From Rhododendron vialii (lineage: Eukaryota; Streptophyta; Magnoliopsida; Ericales; Ericaceae): a DNA stretch of 64,000 nt. Shown one piece after another: positions 55,173-64,000 of the stretch. Where the stretch lies: contig NC_080557.1 in NCBI RefSeq assembly GCF_030253575.1, positions 17,867,501 through 17,931,500 on the forward strand, given 5' to 3'. The translations under genes were made by a program, and so were the position numbers. The notes beneath the pieces are model-generated. The model saw only the letters and a list, made by a program, of their open reading frames with translations. It had not been told where the DNA came from and did not search any database. Numbering within the stretch: position 1 is the first letter of the stretch; each line of letters starts with the position of its first letter.

Positions 55173-58012
55173 ATGATTACTACCGAAGAGCCGATCATGT
55201 CTAGACTCCATCGTCTAGACAAAATTGTAAGTATTTACTGTATTAATTTTGTCTTTTATCTTTCAAAAACTTTCAACAAGGATTTTTATTTTTATTTTTG
55301 AGATACTGAGAGTGTCTGTTAGATTTCATATAGTATTTGTTTTCAAAAGAATTACAAGTATAGGTTTGTAGTCATTTTCCTGAAAATTAAACCAAACCTC
55401 AAAAAAACACTCTCCCTCTGTCCCAAGTTGTTGGGTCATATACGAAAAAAACTTACAAATTTTGGATCATAAAATAAAGTATTTTCGTGCATAATTTTTA
55501 AAATTTTTGACACCAAATTAGATATCTCAATCGAAATCAAGAAATTTAAAAAATTATGCATGAAAGTACTTGATTTTTTTGGTCCAAAAATTGCACGTTT
55601 TTTCGTATAAGTCCAACAATTCAGAACAGATGGAGTGTATACTTGGACGTGAGGAAAAGATATATTTGGAAAACCAAGTGGTCGAAATGCTTAATAGCCA
55701 GTGTACTCATTTTTGGGAATATTACCTAAAATAAGGACAAATAAGAAAGGAACATGACTTTTTGTCTTCTGATGAATAGGAAGGAAGTATACACTATCAA
55801 ACAACATGCTTTGTTTACCAATGGGCTCCTGTTTCAGTTGGTAATCCTTGTCATCGATTTCAATGTAGAAGGTCAGGGTTCGAGCTTCGTCATGAGTCCT
55901 ATGGACTAATCTTTAACATTCTGCTAACTACGCTTATATTTACAGTATTGGCAAAAAATATATATGTTTTGTTTGTCTATTTTACCCAAAAAAAAAAAAA
56001 ATCATTGCTAATTTACGATGATGATGCAGTTGAATCACTTGGAAGAAAGAAGAGGCAGTAGAACCAGGTCACCAAGGAGCTCGTATGCGTCCACTACTAC
56101 CTCAAGTGGGACCCTCACTAGTGGTGGGGACGGCCGGGTATCGTCCACCGCGGATTTATCTCCGGAGAGCATAGAGGATCACTGCCTTCCGGTCGACGTC
56201 GTGGTGGTGGAGGCTGAGATGAAGGGTACCCTCCTTGAGAGGCTGGTTCTCCTGGAGAATCGAGTGCTTAAGGTATATACGTATTAATTAATATACTATA
56301 CTCCATTCATTATTAATTCAGAAAAATAATAAATCATATATAGTTCTAAAATCAGAATGTAAAATGGGAGGTGACAGAATGCATGTATCTCTATATCCGT
56401 ACTTGTTAATTTGCAGGAAAGGCTATTTCGGGGTGTTTTTACTAATCAACCAGTGGTAGACTGCCGACTTTTTTTTTTGTCCTTGTTCATATTTTTTTTC
56501 AAGTTTGTTATTTTCACTCCAACCTTTAATGTATTATTGGTTCGATTTCGTCTCGACACGAGAAATTAGAAAAGTAAAAAATTTTGACTTTTACCCAATT
56601 TTTTTGGAGAAATATCCAAGAACAATTCAAAAGCCGACTTTGAGGGGTTTTTTTTTTCATTTATTAGTTTTGTATCAATTTTTTTTTGTGGATTTTTAAT
56701 TCTTGTTGACGAGAGAATTAAAAAGTAAAGAATTGTAAACTAAATTTATTTATTTTTTAAATAAAGAAACATAATACAAAAAGTTGACATGTTTTGGATT
56801 AATTTTTTTAGTGAACTAAAGAGTTTAACCATAATGTTTTACTTTTTATATTTTTATCGTTCATCCAATAATCCACGACCAACAGGGGCTAGCTCAATTG
56901 GCCAGGATTCTTGCATCTCACTAAGAGGTCAGGAGTTCGAGTCTCTCCACCTGCGTATGAGTGTTCTACCTTAGATTGTTTTTCCTTGCTTTCTTTGTTT
57001 CTTTCCTATAATAGGCTTATTTTGTGTATTGGTTGGGTCGTTGGGCTTGATTGTCCCGTGGACTCTCACAATTGATATAGAGTCTCAGGATTGTACTTTG
57101 TACTTCGTGTCTGATGTAAAAATGATCTCTTATATCGATTGACAAAAAAAAATCAATAATCCACACAAAATCGGCCCTAAACTAAGGGGAAAATGACTAA
57201 AGAAAAACAATAATCTGGCTCAATTATTTAGCTAATACTCATAGTTTTGCGAGTGAATTGAAGGCTACTATTTATAATTTCTTGTACTGCTATTAGCCTA
57301 AAGGTTTTCATGGAATACCTTATCTGCTTTTAGCATGAAGACGAAGCATATATAAGGGTTGGCAGTTTTTTTTCGAACTTGAAAACTCATCATCTCACTT
57401 GGTCTGGAAACATCAAGCTCTGTATTGAATTCTTGGGTCCAACCATTTGTAGAGTTTAAGATTGGAAAATTCTAATGACATCGCATTTTGACACTGCATT
57501 TTTTTCCTCCAAGGATGCAAGTGTGATGATCCCTACACTGAGTGTTTGTGTGGAGCCCACTGCAGTTGTGGCCAGTGTCAAAATACGGTGTCAGTAGCAT
57601 TGCTCTTTATGGTTTCTTTTTGTGTTTCTCTCTCCGGTATATATAGGGATACACAGCTTCTTGTACTTGATTGTTTCCAAAATACCGCTATCACAAATTC
57701 AGCACGCGGATCATTCTGTATAATGTTTACATATAATTCAATAAGCATAACAGCATTTCGTGTTTATGTATATTGACAGGCAAAAATGAAATCTTATGAT
57801 TTTTTTCTATTTTTCTTTTCCAATCCAATATTTAAAAAATTGAAGTAAATGCATTTCATTCACCATGTTTTTCGTATCAGCTGTGCGTGCAGTTTGAAGA
57901 AGAACTGGAGAGCGAGAAGGCGTTACCAGCTGCCCAGGTGAAGAAAAAGAAGAAGGGTCTAAAGCAGTTGGTTAAATCATGCGCGAAAGGAAGCAAGACT
58001 AAGGAAATATGA
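55173..58012 (+). CDS. Small conserved-looking plant protein of unknown function (3 exons)
   Basis: Exons 55173-55226, 56030-56272 and 57881-58012 join in phase 0 at GT-AG borders to give 142 residues plus TGA. The N-terminus MITTEEPIMSRLHRLDKI runs into LNHLEERRGSRTRSPRSSYA and a Ser/Thr-rich stretch. Then come VVVEAEMKGTLLERLVLLEN and LCVQFEEELESEKA, heptad-like and likely a short coiled coil, and a basic tail, KKKKKGLKQLVKSCAKGSK. No signal peptide or membrane segment. The layout recalls a small uncharacterised plant family ending in LKQLVKSC, but I cannot name a function. Intron 1 holds a MITE and a SINE, intron 2 a SINE and a MITE. Exact phase across three exons and the absence of stops argue for a real gene. 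Confidence 0.75.
55410..55637. mobile_element. Stowaway/Mariner-type MITE in intron 1
   Basis: The left end CTCCCTCTGTCCCAAGTTG and the reverse-complemented right end CACTCCATCTGTTCTGAATT are inverted repeats; both continue into GTTGG...ATACG. TA follows the right end; the left TA is not kept. Confidence 0.75.
55825..55960 (+). mobile_element. tRNA-derived SINE in intron 1
   Basis: An A-box-like TTTCAGTTGGTAATCC and a B-box-like AGGGTTCGAGCTTC at the expected spacing. The 3' part is degenerate. Confidence 0.55.
56884..57153 (+). mobile_element. tRNA-derived SINE with target duplication, intron 2
   Basis: Begins AGGGGCTAGCTCAATTGGCC (A box), with a B box TCAGGAGTTCGAGTCTC. It runs to an A-rich tail at 57143-57152 and is flanked by CAATAATCCAC on both sides (56866-56876 and 57154-57164). 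About 270 bp. It is a retroposon rather than a functional tRNA gene. Confidence 0.85.
57476..57593. mobile_element. Short MITE with 21-bp inverted ends, intron 2
   Basis: The left arm TGACATCGCATTTTGACACT and the right arm CAGTGTCAAAATACGGTGTC are inverted repeats (57476-57496 and 57573-57593). Similarity continues weakly outward. Family not assigned. Confidence 0.65.
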
Positions 58013-58689
58013 AACAAGGCATGGAAAATAGATAAGCTATGTATATACGGTTTTAGTTATGGTTTTGGGTATGTAGGAATTTTATGGCGCGCGCTACTTT
58101 TTCGATCAATTTACTTACGGAGTTTTTTTAGTTTGTACATATATAAAAAGTGAACCAAGGTGTATTATACGGTTAACTATAAAATCCATGATATTTTCTT
58201 CGTAGGATATTTTCTTCGTAGTTTTTACTGGCCAGCTATTTTTGGCCTTCTTTTTTCTCCTCTCTTCCAATGCTCTATTGGAAGTCTTTTTCCTCTCCCT
58301 ATTTCATGTATTAATATCATGGTTTAGGTGTCTTTTCTTTAATGTACCCGTATCAAGTTTTTAATAATATAATCTTTTTGTCGATAAAAAAAAAAACTAT
58401 GAAATCCATGATACGGATTGGTGTTGTTTTCCTTTTTTTTTGGAAAATGACGTCCAAGAACATGTTTTGATAATTAATAATCATCAAGGACATGTTGAGA
58501 ACATTTGTTAATGCTGAAAATATTTTTGGCGGGTATTAATTATCAAAACACGCCATTGACCGTCATTTCTCCTTTTCTTTTTTGGGTAATTGGCGGTGTT
58601 TTCCTTTGAGATGGCCATCAGTATAACTTGAGACGGATGGATATCCATCGTCTTGTTTGGGATCTCAAAAGATTTCGACACATTTAAAG

Positions 58690-58980
58690 GTTTCGTGTAG
58701 GGTTTTTAAATCTAATTGAGAGAAGAAATATATGATTGAGAGAGATTTGAAAGGAAAATAATAATGTCAAAACTATTGTGCATAAAAGTTTTGTATTTTG
58801 CACATGGTACAAGTTTTTGATGCAAAACAGTTTTGAAAGGGAAATATACGATTGAGAGAGATTTGAAAGGGAAATGATAATGCAAAAACTATTTTTGTTA
58901 ATGCCAAAACTATTGTGCATAAAAGTCTTATACTTTGCACATGGTACAAGTTTTTTATGCACAATAGTTTTGGCATTAGC
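58690..58980. repeat. Tandemly repeated hairpin unit
   Basis: The sequence GATTGAGAGAGATTTGAAAG with a following hairpin occurs twice (about 58735-58835 and 58850-58980). In the second copy the arms 58899-58924 and 58953-58978 are a perfect 26-bp inverted repeat with a 28-nt loop. The first copy's hairpin is decayed. Could be a MITE or a source of small RNA. Confidence 0.8.
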
Positions 58981-59114
58981 ACCATATTTGAAATTTAGGC
59001 CTAATGGGACCTTAAAAAAAAAGAACTCCGAATATTGGAAAGTAGCAAATTATACCCCCAAAAAAAATCCCAATTCAATTTACTTTGTACCTAGCAAAAA
59101 TTGAATATTAAATC
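58981..59114. other. Spacer before solo LTR
   Basis: AT-rich; nothing recognised. Confidence 0.5.
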
Positions 59115-60084
59115 TGTAACGACCCGAATTTTTGACCCAATTTTTTTTTTCTAAATATAATATTATTAGAATTATTTTCTTTAATGCAATTCTTTTTTTT
59201 TAAATACAATTATACATACAATATATACATGCATTCTTTTTTTAATTTTCCTACACATACATGCGTACATGCACACTCCTTCTCCTCCCTCACCTCAAAC
59301 TCTTTCCGTCTCTCCGTCTCTACTTCCTCCTTAACCCTAAAACCAAACCAAATTCGTCCATTCCAAATCCCATGAACCCAACCCTATTAAATTCACTCTT
59401 ATTCTCTTCCACCAAAATTTTCCTATAAATACTTCACCCCATTGATCCACGAAATTTACACCACAATATTCCCCGCGCCCCACCAGTCCAAAAGAGAGAA
59501 AAATCAGAAAAAATCAAGTTTCAATCCATTGAGTTTTAGAGAGAGAAAGAAAGAGAGAGAAAAGTGGGTTTCATAGCCACGACCAACCGAGACCCGAATT
59601 GATCATTCCAATCACTTCCCACAACTTCTAGCATCACCAAGTATCGTCCAATTTGGTTCCAAAGTCTCCCGATCAAAAAAAAATCCGAAGTCTTCTTTCC
59701 CAAAATTCAAGATTCGTTTTTAAATCAATTCGATCCGATTAAAGGTATTATAATCCTATCCAACCTCTTCTCTAAGTATCTTAAGTGTTTATATGCTTAA
59801 CCCTATGTCCCAAACGAAAAAAATATAGTCAACCGCGCGTTTTCTGCCGTATTTACCAAATTGATATTATTTTTGAGCCCGATACTTTATTTGAAATTAT
59901 TTACGAAGAAGATGACTTTTCTGATATTTATTTTAAAATCCTTATGATATTATTATTATAAAAAACTACTGACTTGATATTATTTTCTTACAATATAATA
60001 TCAACTTAGTATAAAACGTATTAATTATATCAGTTTAATTTATCTGGTAGATTAAGTTGGTTTTAAACGTTTCGAAACAACTTT

Positions 60085-60632
60085 GCGACCTCCCGAACAC
60101 CATTTTTGACGCCCGGACTATTTTTCCTAGACTTTTCACATCTCAAAGATCATAACTTGTTAAGATCATTTTTTATTTAATTATCTATTTATTAAATTAT
60201 TTATTCGTTATCTATCAAAGTTTACAAACGAAAAATCTTTGCGACCTTCCAAACAACATTTTAACACCCAAACTAATTTTTCTTAGACTTTTTGCATCTC
60301 AAAGATGATATCTTGTTAAATTGTTATATTTTTTATTTAATTTACTATTTATTGTTATTTCTATAGTGTTTCCGATCAAAAATTCTTTGTGACCTTATAA
60401 ACGTTATTATAAATGCCCGAGTAATTTTATTTCGACTCTCTATATTCTGAAGATGAAATTTTGTTGACCGTAACATATTTTAAATTTGTAAATTATTTAT
60501 TATCTATTACTTCACTTTCGGCCACTTTATTTAACGTCTTTATTTAAATAAATCTCGTGACCCTCCGAACCCAACTTTTGACACTCCACTGGTTGCGTAG
60601 GATCTTTAGGACTCTTATTTAGGTCATGATAA
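60085..60632. repeat. Four diverged blocks of about 150 bp inside the LTR
   Basis: Blocks starting near 60085, 60241, 60390 and 60555 each contain G(C/T)GACC(T/C)...AC...CCTAGACTTTT...ATCTCAAAGATGATATCTTGTTAA-type sequence. The same blocks occur inverted at 8580-8975. The duplication breakpoint near 4762 lies in one of these blocks. Confidence 0.7.
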
Positions 60633-61007
60633 ATATTTCAATATTTTTATCTAATTAATGTATTTAAATTGATTTTTAATTAATCTATTATCTTAGAATT
60701 AATTAATAAGAGCCCAGAAAATTTTCCTTTTAAATTATTTTAAAACTCTTACTTTATTATTGACATTGTGACCATACAAGATTAAGGGCAACGGCCCATT
60801 CATAAAAAGTTCCGTGATTTCATTATCTATTTATTGTTTAATTATTATTGATTAATTGCATATTGTGCCGATACTTGACTTTGATGCTAGAGTGGACCCT
60901 AGAGACATGAGGTGGTATTGCGAAATAGAATTCATCTAGACGATGCTAGATAATGGATAGACTGGAAAGTTTTTATTTTTAGATTGGCTGCAGGCGTGAT
61001 TTTAAAT

Positions 61008-61510
61008 TATGTGATGAAAATGAAACTGGCGGGTGTCCAGTGATAAAAACACCAGTGATAAATTATGTGATGAAAATAAAACTGGTGGGTGTCCAGTGAT
61101 AAAAACACCAGTGATAAATTGTGTGATGAAAATAAAACTGGCAGGTGTCCAATGATAAATTGTGTGATGAAAATAAAACTGGCGGGTGTCCAGTGATAAA
61201 AACACCAGTGATAAATTGATAGACTGGCGGGTGTCCAGTGATGAAAATAAAACTGGTGGGTGTCCAGTGATAAGACACCTGAGATTTGTGATGAAAATAA
61301 AATTGGCGGGTGTCCAGTGATAAAACACCTGTGATAAATTGATGAAAATAAAACTGATGGGTGTCCAGTGATAAAACACCTGTGATAAATTGATGAAAAT
61401 AAAACTGATGGGTGTCCAGTGATAAAACACCTGTGATAAATTGATGAAAATAAAACTGGCGGGTGTCCAGTGATAAATTGATAGACTGGCGGGTGTCCAG
61501 TGATGGTTGT
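61008..61510. repeat. Minisatellite array (inverted, second LTR copy)
   Basis: Tandem units built on CTGGCGGGTGTCCAGTGATAA and GATGAAAATAAAA. Compared with the left copy the units here are more uniform among themselves and have a different spacer, suggesting separate expansion. Confidence 0.88.
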
Positions 61511-62605
61511 GAAGTGATTTGTGAGGTGGTATATAAGATAGGCGAACCCTAGTTGTGATTCAGGCATGATACGCTTTCCCCTTGTTGTAGTTATTGGGAT
61601 GCATACTCGGTAAATAACTTAGGTGCATCTGCGACAGCAAAGGGAAGTGATCTCATGGGACCGAGCATAGCTAACGGTTGGGGAAGAAAGATCTCGCAGA
61701 GAGATCTTAGATTTTACATTAGGTTATGGATAGTAATGAATTGACTCATGTGGAGAATATTTGTTTGGCTTCTTCGATTCAATATTATCTTGTTATCTAC
61801 TAATTGTAAAGTAAGAGGGGTGGTTGGGTTGGATTATTCTACTGGGTGATTTATCACTCACGGATACGTCTATATCCTAGCCAATCGGTTGCTTCGGCGA
61901 TCAATTTGCCAGTGGGCGCAGGATTCGATGGAGAGGATTCAAAGATGTTGCAGTTCAACTCGGAAAGAATATCAGGAACGAAGATCGAGTATGTTTCGGA
62001 TTTGTATCAAGCCTAGAGTCAGCTCTGAAATTAATGTATTTTGAATCAGTAAATTTATCTTGTGACTGTAATAGCTAAACTTTATTTTGGAAAATTATAT
62101 TTATTTAGTAAATTTTCTTAAAATTTTATTTTATTTTGCTTCCGGAAAGTCGAGGCGTTAAAAACCATAAAAACGAAATCCATCTTTCTTTCTTTTTAAA
62201 AATAAAAACAACAAAATTCATCTTTCTTTTTGGGCATATCAATTTGTCATACTCCAACGACACTCCTCTCACATACATGTAGATTTTTAGCGGGTCTTTA
62301 GTATTTATTGTAAAATTCTCACATATGCATGTGAAAGAGTTGTAGTTGGGACCGGTGTGACACATTGATGTGTCCTTAGCATTTCATTCTCCCTCTGTAA
62401 CAAAATCCATGTACTGGTTTTTTGATGTATGAAGTTTACCTAATAGACAAAAGACTAAATTGACATGGGTAAAACTAGTTTACTCAAAGGTTAGAATGGG
62501 ATCCATCCAAATTGTTGAAAAAGAGAGTGAAGGAAACAACAGGTTGTTAGCATGTCATTTTGTTTCTCTGGAAAAAAAAAAGGCAAAACAATGCCTTGGC
62601 CGTGT

Positions 62606-62723
62606 GATCAAGATTCACAGGCGTGTCAGGATCACGGTTGGTCCGAGTGCTTAGAAAACGACTTGATCAAGATGCGCAAGTGTGTCAGGATCAAGGTTGG
62701 TCTGAGTGCTTATAGAACGACTT
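62606..62723. repeat. 2 x 59-bp tandem repeat
   Basis: Two copies starting GATCAAGAT and ending ACGACTT, sharing GTGTCAGGATCA and GAGTGCTTA, with a few substitutions. Confidence 0.85.
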
Positions 62724-63024
62724 CTGAATAGGCTAACTATGCGAGGTAGATGAAATCTACCACCGGTTTATTTTTGCCTAAAACGAAAAAGATTTGATAA
62801 TTTTTTCAAGCGATGTAAAAAAAAAATAGTGATCGAGCGCGGTGCTCAAATGCAAAGAACACCGTTGAAATGAAAAGTGCTAGGGATTTTCATTACCGAA
62901 ATTAAAAGTCACAATTATGGAGTGTGAGGAAATTAAATATGCAGAATAAAATTAAAGCAAATCGTATTGGACTACGAAAACTGAAATTTAAAGATAATTG
63001 TGACTGACCTATTCCAGATTCTCA

Positions 63025-63190
63025 AATAAGTACTTAAAAAATAAGAATTTATTTTAAAGCTTAAAAATAATAGACTTATGAAAATAATTTTTTAATTTTT
63101 TTTTGCAGGATTTAATAGATCTCAAATAAAATTCATATTACATATTTTTTTATTTTAATAAGCCTATTATTTTTAAAGTTTAAAAAGTGG
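63025..63190. mobile_element. MITE-like segment related to 21238-21480
   Basis: An internal inverted repeat (AAAAATAATAGACTTAT against ATAAGCCTATTATTTTTAA). The core (AAAAAATTAAAAAATTATTTT and AGATCTATTAAATC, minus strand) matches the core of the Harbinger MITE at 21.3 kb. Termini are worn. Confidence 0.5.
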
Positions 63191-64000
63191 TCCGCTCAAT
63201 TCCACAGTCTATCATGTTTGGGTACAAACACATTCTTCCCGTTTTCAAAAGAATACCATCTTTGTTGGGTCCGTTATGTCCCTACATTACTATTTGAACA
63301 ATAGTCCTACCATTAGCCAGTGGTGCATGTGACTACGTACAAGTTTGCATTAGTGGGGCACTATGAAATAAAAATTTCGGATCGAATCTCAGACATCCCA
63401 TCCCATCGACCAAGAACTTGATGTTTTTTGGCAATACGACAATGGCTTACGTGTTACATCACGAAAAACGAATGCAAGTTTTTCAGATTTTAGAACAGTG
63501 TTTTGTTCATCCACCTAATACGGATCCTAAATAAAGTAGATAGTAATGTTAAAATGTTCACCCTACTCTTGAGTTTGTTGAACAAAATATCTTTTATATG
63601 AATGTGCGTATTTGGAAGAACTGGTTGAACGATATAAAAAGCAATATCTATTTGGGTTTAAGAAAAACTAAAACTAAAAATAAATAAAAACACAGTGGAG
63701 GCCCGTGTCCTCAGTGGTCCTACATTGGCTCCGCCACGTACTGCAATAAACAGTTACGTTTCTGTGCCACGGAGAGAGATGATTCTTATTTTATTGCATT
63801 CCACAGGATATATAACAACTTCCACATCTTCATTATTCCATCGGAACATACAAATAGAAATTTATTACAAACTAGCTAGCTTAGCTAGCCTTTATTTTCA
63901 TATCCACCTTGCAATTCGCTATTTACACTGCCTAGCTCCTCATTCTGATTTTGTTTTTCGTATCACAGGTATTGGTTGTACCGTGGCCGCCCATTCATCC

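Larger units (their letters stand above)
59115..62161 (-). mobile_element. Second solo LTR of the 7168-9934 family, inverted
   Basis: Read on the minus strand it matches the left solo LTR throughout: a TTAACGCCTCGAC-type start, the CCCCTCTTACTTTACA region, the minisatellite, repeated GGTCGCAAAG blocks, TACTTAGAGAAG, and the segment before TTTCTCTCTCT. It ends TTCGGGTCGTTACA. On the plus strand it starts TGTAACGACCCG. The flanks AAATC (left) and AAACC (right) could be a worn 5-bp target duplication. No internal domains. Length about 3.05 kb against 2.77 kb for the left copy. Confidence 0.8.
62162..64000. other. Gene-poor tail
   Basis: No gene recognised. It contains the 59-bp tandem repeat at 62606-62723 and a MITE-like segment at 63025-63190. 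Confidence 0.5.

Noticed and set aside
54858-55301. 147-codon frame starting in the TA microsatellite
   Set aside because: Only its last part overlaps the real exon (from 55173). The upstream IYIYIY stretch is translated microsatellite.
56884-56960. Possible tRNA gene
   Set aside because: A and B boxes are present, but the flanking duplication and A-rich tail show a SINE, and the stems do not form a tRNA.
61002-61567. Long repetitive minus-strand frames (up to 186 codons)
   Set aside because: They are translations of the LTR minisatellite, whose unit happens to lack stops in some frames. No start context or domain.

Overview
The window is nuclear DNA from a flowering plant, most likely a eudicot. 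It is AT-rich, its genes have many small exons and long introns, and it holds many plant transposon families. Three host genes look intact: a 12-exon tRNA-dihydrouridine synthase (25346-42079, +), the single-exon photosystem II 5 kDa protein PsbTn (49598-49945, +), and a small three-exon gene of unknown function (55173-58012, +). All other coding sequence I could read is broken host-gene fragments or transposon-derived. Everything was read by eye, with no database search.

1-10.3 kb: a FAR1/FRS-type gene on the minus strand is cut by a 2.77-kb solo LTR (7168-9934) flanked by a perfect 5-bp target duplication, GCCTC. The LTR 5' half, a FAR1 fragment and the end of a second LTR form a unit of about 4.09 kb repeated in tandem. 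A second copy of the solo-LTR family lies inverted at 59115-62161. Both copies carry a minisatellite based on a unit of about 38 bp.

10.3-25.3 kb: mostly intergenic, with an LTR-like end, a Stowaway MITE, an hAT-type derivative (14092-15041) and a large PIF/Harbinger element (about 15546-23693, TTA on both sides). The Harbinger element carries a broken DDE transposase, a small GRF-zinc-finger/membrane ORF on the same strand, and, facing the other way, an intron-containing piece of the ribosomal protein gene RPL15.

25.3-42.1 kb: the dihydrouridine synthase gene. Its exons join to exactly 430 codons plus a stop. The introns hold an old Ty3/gypsy element with two LTRs, Ty1/copia remnants split by an hAT MITE with a perfect 8-bp target duplication, an L1 fragment and SINEs.

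42.1-64 kb: two apparently nested minus-strand Helitrons (about 43.2-48.8 kb), one carrying a coiled-coil exon and a near-identical 327-bp tandem duplication; then psbTn, more MITEs, a double foldback hairpin array (54185-54870), the small unknown gene with a MITE and SINEs in its introns, a tandem hairpin repeat, the second solo LTR, and a gene-poor tail. The intact genes do not form a pathway. They are independent host genes in a repeat-rich setting.
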